In this document: positions 1 to 16,000 of the stretch, in pieces
How positions within the stretch are numbered: the first letter of the stretch is position 1
How the letters are laid out: every line of letters starts with the position of its first letter
Assembly (NCBI GenBank): GCA_050084515.1
Contig: CM114271.1
Span: 46,872,001 to 46,936,000 of the forward strand
Direction: 5' to 3'
From: Blasia pusilla
Lineage: Eukaryota > Marchantiophyta > Marchantiopsida > Blasiales
Length of the DNA stretch: 64,000 nucleotides
The notes under the pieces: model-generated
Seen by the model: only the letters and a program-made list of their open reading frames with translations
What the model was told of the DNA's origin: nothing
The model's database searches: none
Position numbers and translations under genes: made by a program

Positions 1-41
1 GCATGTACTTCTTTAAGAACGTGATTCTTGCTGTTTTGTGA

Positions 42-2548
<2,507 letters not shown>

Positions 2549-5500
2549 ACTATTGGGGGTCTCAAAATCCCGGGAAAAGCTGGAAGGCATGTCCCAATTT
2601 TCTCGCGTGTCAAAGGGCCTATGTTGAAAAAAATAGTCCGTAAATTATCTTCCATGTATGCCGAGAATGACGCTTGGCAACCATTTCCTAGGATGAGAAT
2701 CAACATGGTATCTAACCTTAATCATATAGATTATCTTAGATGGGTACGGAAATTATGCTGACATCATCCTGATGCGGAAGTTGTAGTTAATGTGGAATCA
2801 AACAACTGATTTTATCTGTGCGTCTATGCGCAGGGTAAGACGCAATTGCTTTACCCAGACCCACATGACGTATTCCCCACCGATATTCTGCCTGGCTTTG
2901 AAAAGTAGGCTGCTGGGGCGGTGCGGGCTTGACATACATATGTAAACAATTTTGTTGCCAACATGTGAGCAAAGATTGGCTCGATGTTCCACCAGTTCAA
3001 GCAGGCAATCGTGTCAGGTTCGTCCTCTAGAGAGTTTTTGACCAGCACTGAAATCAAAGACAAATCAACTTCGTTATTCATGTAAGAATTTTAAGGTGCC
3101 AAGTAAGTGTGCCTTAATAAGGATTGTCAGAGCTTTGAAACCAAAGTCACTACTCGCTCGTTAGAGTGGTTCTTACTTTTACCGGGAACGCGTGGGCATT
3201 TTCCCGCTTGAATAACGACAAAGAAATAGAAAGAAATAGAGTTAAAGCTGATCGGAGTCTTCGGTTTCTCATTGGCTGCAACCCTATCCCAGGAGATTCC
3301 ACGGTCTTCCGGAACGGAAGAAACCGCCGTTCTTCGTGGATTTTGATATCGGTGGGGACAGCGAGTCGGGGGACACGCTACGAACGACACGCGAATGCGG
3401 ATTGTCCAGAACCGACCTTGTCCCGTAACCGGCGGCTTCATTCCGTGGGAGATATGTTTGTAATCCATGTGAAGTCAATAAAACGATCCACAACAGTCGG
3501 TTCCAACATTTGTCGCACTGCGTATTCCGTCTCAACCTGTGTTGTTGAACGGGAAAAGTGACCATGTCCTACAATACGATGAGCGTCCAGCTGTGCAGGG
3601 CCCGGGAGTTCTGTCTCACTTGCGCACTTTTTCACGAGATCATACATCGGATGGTTTATCGGTTCCACTTAGAACAAATTCTTTTTAAGAGACTGCCTTT
3701 CTCTTCGCCTAAACTCTCGGACACCGAGCATATTCGTAGAGCTAGTGGAGAGAATTTACAAGTTTCCGATCAGCTGCGCAAATGTTTCAAATGCTACCCG
3801 CATGCCCTGTGTAGAATTTGCCAATTCTACACGCTGCCTCCGCGAAGAACTTTTGTGTACCTGTCCCTAGCGGAAGTGGCAGTGGGTTACATCACGACTG
3901 GAAGTAGTACCTTTTCGATAGATTCAGCCACTCGGTGGAAAGCCACTCTGTCTCTAGATTTCGAGAGTGGATGGTTGACATCGGAGTTGCGACAGCAAAC
4001 ACGGAGCACACTCTGGTAGCATACGCAATTGGAGGTGAACGACATTACGTCACAAGGTATTTGTGTTTCATTGCTAATCCATTTTGCATTGATTAAATAA
4101 ATAATTAGTCAATCATTGAAATTATTTCCTTATTAAATAAAATTACTTACATTTATGTAGTTAACGATTTTATCATACACATTTTTCTTGAATCGGAAGA
4201 TCCATTAAATTAATCTACTTCAAAGGACTATGGTAAGGGGAGAGGAGGTTTGGGAGTTTGACTAACCTTATGGGGTTGGACAACTTGGACATCCAAACAA
4301 CCATGAGTTATCCCTATTTTTCATCATATTTTAATTTTTTCTAAGAAATCCATAATATGTCGTAGTTATTAATACATAACTATCTATGTCCGTTACCATA
4401 TATTAGTAGAGAAATAACTCTTCTATGTTGTAATACTTTTTTTGGGTACTTCTATTTCCCAAAAAGTGAAGCTCTTCTTGAAAAGGAAGATCTTTTTTAA
4501 AATAATAGGTTAACATTTGTTAAGATAAGATTTGTTTTTACTAGATTAGAAATCTTCTAGCATTCATACAAATGTTTACCAACATTGCACCTTCAATAAC
4601 GACGGACACCTCAAGGTTAGGGGATATATAGAAGAGAATTCACACAGGTTGGTTCCTCTAGGAGATATGACAGAACTATTCTAAGAATATTTGCATGAAC
4701 TTGAGATCTTATTTAATGGTGTACAAAATGGAGATCTAACCTCACCCGAGGAGAGGATGAAAAATCAAGCGATGCATTTTCCTAAGGAAAAAGTTGTGGA
4801 ACATGACCTTCCATCAAGTCGAAGTCACCTTCTCAACCACCACCAAGCATTCTCATACCTCTAGTGGATGCGCTCGTTCCCATGGGCTCTTTGTGTGCGA
4901 TGAAGTTATATTGGGGTCTTTTCAAGAGATTTTTCGGTTGTCTTTCCATTCGCCACTTCGGATTTCCATCCCCCATTTCGGGTTAGCCAGTCATTTGTGG
5001 TGGACTTTCGTCCAAGGAAAAAATGATGAACCTCAATAAATATGCATAATGGAAAACCCGTTGGAAAAACAAAAGAAGGGACTCAAAGAGTCAAGGATCC
5101 AAACGCCACAACCGACCTTGAAAAAGAAGAAGGGGCCATCCCCCCAATCAACTAAACATGAACAAAGACAATATAAACAACTCCTAGAGAATTATGACTA
5201 CTACTAAGTACGCCTCTAACGCCGGCGTCTCCCACAACCTTAGCCTGCTGCAAAAACCCATTAGCTTGGGCACGCTGCAAAACTATGGAGACCCGCTGTT
5301 TATAATAAAGAATCGCAACAGGTAAGGACAATTCATTTCTCGACTGGAGATGATATGTGTAGTCAATAAAGAACGAGTCAAACCTCTCTCCCATAGCCCC
5401 GTACATGTCTACAGCTAGGGGAAGAAATCAGTGTCCATTGTGGAGTCGAAGTCGTCCAAGGTCGATAGACCTCGGAGGTCGATCGTTGAGTTTCCTCCAA

Positions 5501-7909
5501 GGTCTATCCTTTGAACATTTGAAAACTATCCTCATTGAAAAAAAATACTAGTTTATGCATTTAATAACATAAAGCAGTGAGAGTTTCATAGATCCTCACG
5601 TTCTCCACCAATCGTCGACAATAAATATTTGCTTCAAGAATATGTTTAAAATATGAACACATTTGAATTGAATAGCGAACACGTTATAATGCGCCGACTA
5701 TTTGAATCTGGCTGGCATGTCATGGTATGGTATGACATGGCCTGGCCTAGCCTGGCCTGCCATGTTCTTGCGAGGAGGTACGTGACCATCCATGCGTATG
5801 GCCTTGTAATCTCGCTATGACAGGGAGTTCCGATCTTGTAACGAGATACAGGGGGTATACAGTAGCAGTGTCATCATTAGCCCGTCCGGGTGGCACTCTC
5901 GGCGTCTTCCTTCTTCTCCGTCCGATCCAGAATCCGCTGGCTGTGGACAAATGTAGCCTCCGATCGACTCACTCGCACATGTTTCCACTAGTCAACCAAT
6001 AGAATATTTGTCAAGTGCAATATCAGAGTTTAAATGTTTTTACATGTTTCATTATTTTCTAGTTCTTTTATTCGTTTTTTTCTATTTCTATTTTTGAAAG
6101 AAGACGGTTCCTTTATTTTTACTTTGATCTCCCTAGAATTTCTTGACAGAAAATTCAAATTAGTATATGCAAATGATTGTTTGATAATTCTTAGCGCTAA
6201 TGTCCCTAAGGAGAAATATACCAAAGACCAAAAATGCACTTAGTTGTCCATTGAAGAAACAACGGTGAAGAGAAACACCCAATCTTTTAAAGAGGAAAGG
6301 AAAAGGCCATGTAGTACAATATTATGGGGATTTTCTCATTCTTTCATAGGATTTCCATGAACTTTGTTGATTGAGTTGAATTCAAGCTTACCATTTGATA
6401 AATTTCCCCCCCAATTAACCATGGTAAAAAGTTGGCATAGGCTTGTAGACAAGCGTTACTTGCTTGTCGTTTAGCGACTATATGCAATTTATCTAGGGTG
6501 CATAAAGGGGTTGAGTTCATACAATGCTGGAAATCAATTTCCAATAATGTTGTAAACAGAAAAATTAAAGCTACATACATGAAAAAGAAACTTCCGGAAA
6601 TGATCATCTCGGTGTAAAATATACTAGTGCATAGTAAGTGCTCAAATTCAAATTTAATTCAAAAATTCAATTTCTTTCTCTTCGTACGGCAAACATTTTC
6701 TTGTCTCAAGACAAAGCATCACATGTCAACCATACAAAAGTTTGCAAATCAAATAAGCACTCTCCCAACAACAATATAAATTTTTTTGAGAAGTTATAAA
6801 ATAACCTGATCATGGCATGGGCATCTATAACTAGGATACTTCCGTATTACCTCGTAAATAACGCGCCACATCCCACCCTGTTTCAGTTCACTTCCCGTTC
6901 GAGCTCCAAGAAGTAAAAGTCGGACACTTCGCATGCCGTTTGTTGGAGTGCGCATGAGTTCTTTGAATTACTGGAACGGTTCTTGGAGCTCCAGTATTCG
7001 AAGGTAGCTATTTCTTGGTGTATAGGTGGAGGTGGTGTGGCATACATGTATGTATCACCGGTGACCTACGTATCTATATCTATATCTATATGTGAGTTCT
7101 AATAAGACGTGGCTACGGCCAATGGGCAGAGGTAATTCGATTGGAGGGGAAGGGGGGTCCCACGAGGCATCGACTGGACAGCCGCCAAGTGGCGGCTGGG
7201 CAGCAGGAAAGGCCATTAACGGAAAAAGCGTGGTTTTCTTAAGAAAATAAGGATGACGGCAAATGGGGACTGGAGCAGAGAGAAGGGGAGAGGGAATGAC
7301 AAGAGGAGGAAGAAGAGCTGATAAGCGGAGAGCTATGGAGGAGGAGGAGGAGGAGCGGTGGGCATAGTGGTGAGCTCGTGGGGTCCCGATGCTCTGGCGG
7401 CGGCCAAGGGCCTGCTGGAGAGTACAGTCGAAGGCCGTGGAGCGCAGAGATGGAGAGTGTAAGTCCCGAAGACGACGAAGGCACCAGTTCCGCAATCGAG
7501 ACGATCCGAAGGTAAGGATCAGAGACGAAATTGAGAGAGATTGCGATGAGAAAGGCGGATGTGTGCGATGGGGGGGGAGGTGAGCGGGAGTAGAGAGGGA
7601 GGGAATCTGTAGAGGGCCGTAGGAGGGTTGAATTTGTGGAGGTTTGTCCAAGAGGGAAGATTTATGAGGTGGAAAATTGAAATTGATTGCGGTATAGGCT
7701 TATCGCTCGGGAGCGGAAGCAGGAGAGCGAGGATTGGATTTGGTTTTCGAAGGAGAAGGATCTTCAGGAGAATTGACCCGGAATTGCCTTTCGAGGGGGA
7801 GCTGCACAAACTTTGTACATTCTTCTGTTTTATTAGATCGGGTGCGTTTGCGTGGAGTTGTGGTTCGGTGCGTGGACTCAGTGCTCCGCGCTTGGATCCA
7901 GAAAGGGGG
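2549..7909. other. Spacer between PGI and the next gene; no gene supported
   Basis: About 5.4 kb. 2,700-4,020 has moderate GC and some open frames on both strands (for example + 3558-4019 and - 2851-3081), but I recognise none of their products and see no convincing splice structure. 4,080-6,800 is AT-rich with no coding signal. From about 7,050 the DNA becomes purine-rich and GC-rich, probably the promoter and 5' leader of the gene that follows. Confidence 0.6.
7069..7092. repeat. TATATC/CTATAT microsatellite
   Basis: Four nearly exact copies of a 6-bp TATATC-type unit, in the upstream region of the gene starting at 7910. A separate GGA-triplet run lies at about 7336-7357. Confidence 0.7.
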
Positions 7910-10900
7910 ATGAAGCGAGCCAATGTAATCAATCTGCTTTTCAATATAATGCCAGCACCTCAGCAGCCCGTTACATCCCCTCCTCCTCCTGACCACTGGT
8001 CCTTTCTGGTAATCTCCTCACTCACGCCACCCGTGTTGCTCCTGCGATCGCTGCGTCGTTTCTCCTCGGGGCTTTCGTCGAAGTCGATCGTCGTTATTCT
8101 TCTTCATTCATTCATTCGTTCATTCGTTCACATTCTTTGGTTTCCTCGGCTCTCGTGGGGTGGGGAGGAGTGGATGCTCCGCTGCGTGCGTTCCTGTCAG
8201 TCTTCACGGCGTTTGAAACGTGCCGCCGATCGGAGTTTATCCCGTTCGCCCCAAAAGAATTTGTTTAATAGTGGGGTTCGCTGTCGACTTGTGAAAAAGC
8301 GTGCACTTCCGTCAGGCTAAAGCAGGGCAGTGTAACTCATGTGTGGTGCGTGGGATCAGGACCATGTCGATGCGCCGCAATGGGTGGACTTGGCGAAGGA
8401 GGCAGCCTTGATGGGAACACAAGGGTGAGAGTTGCTTCATGCTCCGTTGCTTCCCCCTCGATGTGCTGATTCCATCACGAACATTGCAAATAGGGAAATT
8501 CGTGGAAGGGGTTATTGATTGATTTCGTGGTGATCCGTCTGTGTTTCTTTGCAGAGACGACCCTTGGTTCTATCGCAGTCACGCGTAAGTTGTACAACAC
8601 CTTGAGATTGGTGTCTTTGCGTTCTTACAGCCTTTATATGGGCGAAATAAGTTCCCGCATTTGGCTGCTTCCTTCTTGTTCTTTCGGCACTCAATCGTTC
8701 GATGAGAAGCTTCTGGTCCGAGAATTCATAACGCACTTCTTGATGTTGGAGAAATCGACCGATTTCCCCATGCTGACAAGGTTTTCAGTGTTGCGTGTTT
8801 GGCAGGCATCATGAATTGCTCGGTGCTGACAAGGTTTTCAGCGTCGTGTTTGGCAGGCATCACGAAACCTCGCTAGCGCGAGTAGGGACCGCTGCTGTGG
8901 CAATAGCTAGTACTTCATTGAGAGAGAAAGTAAAGAGCGCACCGGTAAAGAAAAAGGTCGCATTAGGCAAGTCAAAACCAGCATGTTTAGGTGGCATGAA
9001 ACGCATCTCAATTGTAGGATTAAAGGAGGACCGACTATCGTCGCGTCCACGGTTGGACGTCAGCGGCTCGTGGGCCAGGACTCCAGTCAAGCGTCTGCAC
9101 GCCAAGGGCACCCCAAGACGACTACTCGCAGCTGGATCGGATAACAGGTAGACTTGTGCAGATTCCGAAAGCGGTTTTGCGGTCCCCACTGATGTCCTTG
9201 GGAGTCATTGGTCGTCATGAGATCACTTCACATTCACATTGCCCCCCCAAAAAAAAAAAACACGCACGCACGCACGCACATTTCTTCCCCAATCCGGAGC
9301 AGAAGATGTACGTGATCATGCGAGCTTGAAACGAGAACGGTCTAAGACCCTTTCATTTCGAGATCAGTTCGATTCCATTTTCCAATTTCGATCTCACTCA
9401 TTGCCGAGACTTCCTCGTCCTGCAGGCTCGCCGTGCCCGCATCATCCTCGATTCCAGAGATCAGGAAGGAGTCGGATGAAGCGACTACAGGGAGCGGAGA
9501 TTGTCCGCCGGCCGATGTCGTCAAGCTGCTGAAAACCTACGAGGGGACCCTGCGCTCCGTTCGGAGCAGCGATGAGCAATCCGCGAGAGGAGCGAACGTT
9601 GGTGGGGCGGGTGTGCCTAGTAGAAATTGGGTCAGTGATCAATCTCACAATGTGTGTGACTCGCCCAAGACAACGCATGAAGCATCATCGTCTCCGGCGT
9701 ACCGAAGCAGCGGCACTTGCGACCTCAGAGTCAAGTCATCGCCTTCGAGTGACATGACGATTTCATCGGATGGATCTCCCACGCCATCGAGCTCTTCGGC
9801 GGAAGCCGAGCGTCCCGTGCGTACTGCTTCGACTCCGCGCGCTTCCATGATCAAGAGCCAGGTGTCGAAAAACGGAGTTCGGGAGATCAGGGGATCGCCT
9901 TCGCACCTCCGGAAGCCATCGCTGGAGAAGATCGGGACTGTTCCTGCGGCGGAGTCCAAAGACCCATCGCACGCTGTGTCTGCGAAAATGGAGCTGGGCC
10001 AATCCAAAGGCCAATTTCAAGGTAAGTCCTTGAAAGGGTTGAACCGCGACTTTCCTGGTGGAGACGGAAACCTTTCGGGCAAGTCGTACCCGGACTCAGG
10101 CCATCAATCGATGACTCCAACGTCCACTCCAGCGTCGACTCCACGGCTCAAGAGAAAGAGCCTGGGAAACGCAGCGAAACAGGACGAGCTGGCTTCCAAG
10201 AAATCTGGGTCCAGCACTTCGCATCTGCAAGATGTTCATCTGCCCGACAAACTCTACGGGGCGCAATCGACGCATCCTATACTGGAAAAATTACGCAAGA
10301 GCTGGGGATCTGCTTTACGCGTGAAACAGAGGTTACAAGCGGAGAGTGTAGGTAGTAGGATTGAAATGTCCGGTTGTGCGGAGGATCAGGGCCGTGTTGC
10401 TGCAGCTTCTGGCGATGCCTCGGAATCTTTTCTGACCGATAGAGAGGTCAATTTCGTCGACACGATGCTGAACAGGAATCTGTCCCTACAGAAACCTGCT
10501 GATCAGACCGGCGTGCAGGCTGCAGCTGAACTCAGGGTCGACCATGCGGAGGATGAGGTCCCGCAGACTTCGGTGAACGAGACCTCGCCCCGATCTGAGT
10601 GCAGCACAACGGTGCAGATCACCGAACCTGCGAGACGGGTGAAGGGTTCTGGTACCCCATTGACTAAGCTTAGTAAATCCAAGTCGATGGGATTTAGGGA
10701 ATCCCGAAACGTTGTAAGAGTGTCTACTACGACTGGCAAAACTGGGACCGGTTTAGCACAACAGCAGAAAATCAAACCTGCTCCTTCTCCTGCTTCTGCT
10801 GCTGTATCTTCGAAGCTCAACAAGAAACCGTGCGACCATAAAGATTTGCTCGGTGAAATTTCTCTACCTATGAAGGGGAATAAGGAGAATTTGAGATTAG

Positions 10901-12376
10901 AGTTGGGAATCAAGGCTCATTCAACCTCGGTTGATAGCAACCTTTCGTTGGACCGTAAAAAGAAGCTGCAAAGTCCTGTTATGAGGACAAGCATGCCCGC
11001 TTCGACCAAACAGCTTCATCAGCCGTTGAACGCGACGAGGATCCCCCACCAAGCTCGAACATCCCCTGCGAGTAAAACAGGTGTTGGCAGCAGAAGTCGC
11101 AGTTTAGGACGAGATATGTCAAATGCATCTGCAAGGGGCTCAGAAGCACTAGTGAGTGATTTCAATGGGTCCTTGTATGTATTCTGTGAGCATTTCTTCT
11201 TCTTCTTCTTCTTCTTCAACTGGAAAGTGCCCACGACGAGCTCATAAGGGTTTGTGAATCATTTTGTAAATCCCTTGCACCACGTGTTTTTGTTTGTTCT
11301 GCAGGTTAGGAAGTTTATACAATTGGCAGCTGCGAAGACCACAGACCCAATAGTAAGTTCTGTTTGTATCCTGTCTTCCACCAATTCGCTTTCAAGCTGC
11401 TGTCTGCGTCTTACAACTCGTCGTAGCCCAGAAGTACATGTGACACCATTGATGCGAAAATTGTAGTGGTGCTCGAAGAAGACTCGACTTACCGAACTCT
11501 TGCATTCCGCTCCAATGCAGGATAGAAAAAGTAGCAATGTAGCAGTTCTTCGAGGAAGTACTTCCTCGGTGCCTACAATAACCAAACAAAAGTCCGGTAG
11601 GCTTGACAAGTCGGCTGATGGATCGATGGACAAGTCATCCGATAAATCTTCTCACTCGTCGAGCAAAGATTACACGAGTGCGGTTCCAAAAGCAAGCAAG
11701 AGTTCATCGCTTCCGGATGAGACTGCTGCCTTCTCCACTGAGGTAATGTGTCTTCGTCGTGCCATCCATAACCTCAGCTTCCTTGTTGCATTCCCATGAT
11801 TTCGCATCCGATTCGGTGGATGCTGGACCCCATGAAGCGCTTTCTGAGTACACATCAATCGGGTCCAGTGAAAAGGGAACATGAGCGACGTATTGCGCTT
11901 CAGCTTTCGAACTAGTCGGGATTGTTATTGCAGAGCGGCTGACGATGATGCCGTGGAATTGTGGCCTCAGGGTGATCGCAAGATGACGAGTTCGAAAGAG
12001 CGGTTATTACTGAAGTACGAACCCAGACTGCACCCAGTCAAGGTCATCCGAGAGGTCAGGGTCGATTGACCTTTGTCCCTATTCCTCTTCCGAACTGCAG
12101 TTTACGCTCTCGTGGATGAGTGCTTCGGACTAGTATCTATACAATTTCCTCATCTACGGGGACAGGATAATCGTTGATTCGTTCGTTGAGGACTTGCACT
12201 TGTTGGAAACGCTGGATCTGTTCCTCGCACTGACGGTATTCATTCATCGGCTGTTCCAGTGGGAGAGCAGATCCGGGAAGCGATACTACGATCTGCAACC
12301 AGCAGAGAGACAAAAAGTCAATCAAGAAATCACAGCCTCGAAGGAGATCCCAGTGTCGAAGAGGGGCTCGGCTTGA
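7910..12376 (+). CDS. Multi-exon gene for a long Ser/Lys-rich protein of unknown function
   Basis: I do not recognise this family. Proposed exons: 7910-8008 (start MKRANVINLLF), 8789-9147, 9426-11151, 11305-11352, 11521-11742, a small uncertain exon near 11838-11862, 11936-12054 and 12134-12376. The phases fit at every junction except around the small exon, where an extra exon is needed to restore frame. The product would be about 945 residues. The N-terminal half is basic (SLREKVKSAPVKKKV); the middle is a low-complexity, probably disordered Ser/Pro/Lys region with a possible helical patch LEKLRKSWGSALRVKQRL. The C-terminal exon is different: IIVDSFVEDLHLLETLDLF, then a WESRSGKRYYDL segment and a stop. 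Seen: coherent splicing and codon-like third positions. Inferred: a disordered scaffold or cytoskeleton-associated protein. The start codon and first intron are the weakest parts; the true start might be inside the second exon. Confidence 0.6.
8771..8862 (+). repeat. Tandem duplication of a splice acceptor and the first coding bases
   Basis: Two copies of a roughly 45-bp unit begin TGCTGACAAGGTTTTCAG at 8771 and 8824. Each ends with TTTGGCAGGCATCA followed by a GAA codon. The first acceptor (AG at 8787-8788) is in phase with the upstream exon, so the second copy would be translated, giving two FGRHHE motifs close together in the protein. Confidence 0.7.
9261..9280. repeat. CACG microsatellite in an intron
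   Basis: About five copies of the tetranucleotide CACG follow a short poly-A run, inside the 9148-9425 intron of the Ser/Lys-rich gene. Confidence 0.85.
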
Positions 12377-12763
12377 AGATGTATGCTTCAACCGTTCATC
12401 GCAGTAGCATTCTTTCCACAGGCAAACAAAATAATTGTTCAGAAATTGTAAATTACGTAGGAACAATTAATTCATTACCCCCCGCAATAAAAACGCTCGC
12501 GCTCGTCTTGAATGCGCGAGCTGCCGGTTCATGGATGTCTGGAGGCGTCGGGCGGACCCATGCATGTAGAGGAGGACCACCGATCATGCGTTGCAATCTA
12601 AAATAAATGTACTTGAAACTGAGGAAATGGCTCAATGTCAATTAATTTCATTTCACCTTCCAAGTGTCCGTCGGCAATCATTTGTCTGCGTTTCGCGTTT
12701 CTAGGGAACCTTTCCTGTCATCTGCTTAACCCGCGTGAAGTCCGCAAGCATCTGCTCCGGCCT

Positions 12764-12815
12764 GGTGACAGGTGCTCCGGCTATGGGCACCCTTAACTCA
12801 GGAGCACCTGTCACC
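12764..12815. repeat. Perfect 15-bp inverted repeat with an adjacent direct repeat
   Basis: The arms GGTGACAGGTGCTCC (12764-12778) and its exact complement (12801-12815) surround a 22-bp loop. The loop-side sequence, starting GCTCCGGCTATGGGCA, recurs with four or so changes at 12825-12847. This resembles the end of a small non-autonomous transposon or a 3' hairpin, about 390 bp past the stop of the upstream gene. Confidence 0.75.
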
Positions 12816-13012
12816 AACCACAGGCTCCGATCATGGGCATCCTTAATTCGTCCCTCGACGTGAACTCTGTGGATTCTCGTGTGTGTCCATATCTGACGTC
12901 TTTCGCATCGGGAAATACTAGGAAGGGAATGTATTATTTCACAAATCTCTCACTTTTGTCAATCGTTTCTTGCATTGGTTGTGTGTCTTTTTTTCAATCT
13001 GTGAAGGATAGA

Positions 13013-13062
13013 TAGGTAGGTCATCATGGGAGGAGAATAGGTAGGTCATCATGGGAGAAGAA
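13013..13062. repeat. Two-copy tandem repeat of about 27 bp
   Basis: The unit AGGTAGGTCATCATGGGAG occurs twice in a row with near identity in AT-rich spacer. No coding role is visible. Confidence 0.8.
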
Positions 13063-16000
13063 TTATTATCGCTCGTCAAACATGTTGATTTTTTTCTTGT
13101 GTAATGTGTAGTAAGTTTATGAGAGTTTAGCAGTAATAGTTACTTTTATGACAATTTTCTTCTAAACAATATGTGGTTTTGGTACTCTCTCCATGCTGGA
13201 GTTTTTTTTAAACAACTTTTAATGCAAACACACTTTCAATGTCATCTCCAATCATTGTATGAACCATTAAGACTTTGGATGCTCGTATCCAACGGGTTGG
13301 ATTATACAAACTTCAAAGTTTTATTTGCACAAAGTCCATGTTTATGCTATTGGTAGACTTACTTCCACATGATTTTTTCCAAAAAATTAATGATTTCCCA
13401 CACTTGATCCTACCATTGGCAATTCAACCATGCCCTTGCCATTCCACCTACCACTCCTTCCCTCCCCCCCCTCCCAAGGTTGCATATGGAGAAAGTTCGT
13501 GTCAGCGGACATGTTATGTCCGTGGATTTACGTCCGTCCTATAAAGGGACTTGACCATGTAGGTCCCATCTCCCTCTTCTTTCTCATCTCTCGGCCCACT
13601 TGTCTTCGTGATTCGCACTTTCTCATTTCTTCTTCCTCCCACCTCCACTATCTCCCTCCTTATTGCCCCGCTCGCCTTGGCCTTGCCTTCCACCATGAAT
13701 TATGAATATGGATCCCCCTTTGCAATCCATGTCCGTGGATATGTCCAAACTTGTCCGTCCATGTTCACCTTAAGGACAAACTTGTCCGTTTTTATACAAC
13801 CATGCCCCCTCCTGCAACACTTTCACTGCTTGACGTCTCCACTAGCACGTGCCCCTAACGTCACAACCCTTACCCTCGCTAGTCCCTTATTAGCCACAAC
13901 TCAAAGTTGGATGACCCCAAATCAAGAATTTCTTACATACGCCGATGGGAAAATTTAGTTTTTGAACACCTCAATCCTTCTTCGGGTAGATTTGTTTTTC
14001 ATGCAACTAAGAAAAATCACTTGGATTCATTACCGCAATACATGGGCGCATCAATCTCAAGGTAAACATAGTCTAAAAAACTACGGTAGGTTGAGTTAGA
14101 CAGGAAATTATGAGACATCAAGAAGATCATATAAAACAAATTTGCACAAACAAGGGTCTAGGACCCTAGGTTAAGGTATGTCTCACAAAATGAGTCGCAA
14201 CATAACCATAGAAGTCCCCTTAACGTGTTTTAATCTTCATAAAAAATGTGTTCAAATATAGAACATTGAAATTGTAGTGGCCTCATGCTAGGATGGAGAC
14301 GTGTCAAAGTCTCATGAGTGACACATGAGTTGCATAAGCAAGATGCAAGCCTTTTCAAGAATCTTAAATAATGGTGGTTGAGACCAAGAGGAACATGATC
14401 AAACAAACTTGAGAAGACTTCAAGTCCCATAAGATTTGGGTGCGAATGGGACAATAACCTAGCTTGGACTTAACTAAGCATTGGAGGATTCCCCATGTTT
14501 AACATCATAAGAACTTGATCCAAGATATGTTTGGGATGAATAAGGTAGCATTAGAAAGCTTATGAGAAGTCAATTGCAAACTCTCAAAATGATAGTTAGG
14601 TTGAGGGCCATAAGGAGCAATCCAAGAGGACATTCCCAGATATAAGAAGGGATGGAGATCTCTAAAACTATATATAAGGGGAAGGGCCTCCAAGGGTGTT
14701 TGGAACCTAGATCCTACCTTGGGAACCATGGGGATGAGCTCAAGGCATGAGATGGATTAAGAGGTTGGATTTGGGATTTTGACACCAATCCAAGTTCAAG
14801 TAGTCCAATAATGGATGTCGACTTTGGAATTTAATCCATGACTCACCTATTGAGTTGTGGTTAGAGACTCGTTGGATGTCCATTAAGGAGTTGGGACCGC
14901 CAAACGTGCTAGAGCCATTTCAAGTCCTTAGACTATGAAGGAAGTTTATCCAAAGTCTTGCCTCTATCGGGGAGCGAGGGGTTAGATTGGTATTTCGTCC
15001 AATTTGGATCCACTCATCTTGAGCGAATAAAATGAGGTGTAGACTTAGAAGACACAAGGTTGATTGATCTAAAACATGGCTAATGTGAGTGTGTTTGGAT
15101 GTAGATAAGTAAGGAAAGTTTGACCTACTGAGCACAAGCTTCTATGACAAACAAGTGTGTCGTTCAAGGTAGTCGGTGCATGACATAATCGATGCACAAC
15201 ATAAACAAGCTAAGCTAAGGTACAAACATAAGAATCTTCTAATTCGAGTTAGCAAAGGGCTAACATGAGCTAGCTAGTTGCTACCTCATTTTAGCAATAT
15301 TGCAAAAGAATTCATGAATTGATAAAATCACAGACATTTAGGCCACAAGATCCGCGCATCGGATTGCACCATCCACGCAAGTATTATGACATAGGATGAG
15401 ATATGAGATGAGAAGTCACAAGGGTGTGCCACAACGAGATCTCATAAATGTGCTTTTCCTATAGCTATATTTTACATTCAAATTTTTTTTTCTTGACCTC
15501 ACTTTTCATGTCTTCTAATTGGTGGTCGGAGGGTTTCCACTTCGAAGGTTGAGTCAATTTTTGCCTTGCTATCCCAATATGAGAAAAATTTTGAGAAATG
15601 TTTTTTTTGTATGATCTATAGGGTTAAAATCTTGAAAAATCACCCTTCCTACTAAAAGAAACCTACCTAACATTACAAGTCATTCTAGTAAAGCTCTAGT
15701 AGGTCATATACAAGACAAGATTATTCTCAATAAAAAATTTCTCTAAGATTAGACTTCAATCCAATATAGGATACACAAAGAAATGGCATAAGTACATATT
15801 AGTTGAGTTTCTCTTTCAATCTTAAAATCTTATGTAGATATGATCTAAGAGAGATATCTGAAAATCCTCCAAATGATAGTCCAAGAGAAATAATTTTGTG
15901 ACACAGTAATCCGGCATCTACCTTGGTGAGGAATACCAAGGCATAACCTAAATATAAGTACTTGAGAGACTAGAGAATTTTTGGGAGTTCTAGTGGTCGA

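Noticed and set aside
3127-4019. Overlapping open frames on both strands, up to 153 codons
   Set aside because: No recognised motifs, no consistent splice sites, and equal openness on both strands.
7055-7651. 198-codon Pro/Ser-rich minus-strand open frame
   Set aside because: It lies in purine-rich leader DNA of the plus-strand gene, has simple composition, and shows no domain or splice pattern.
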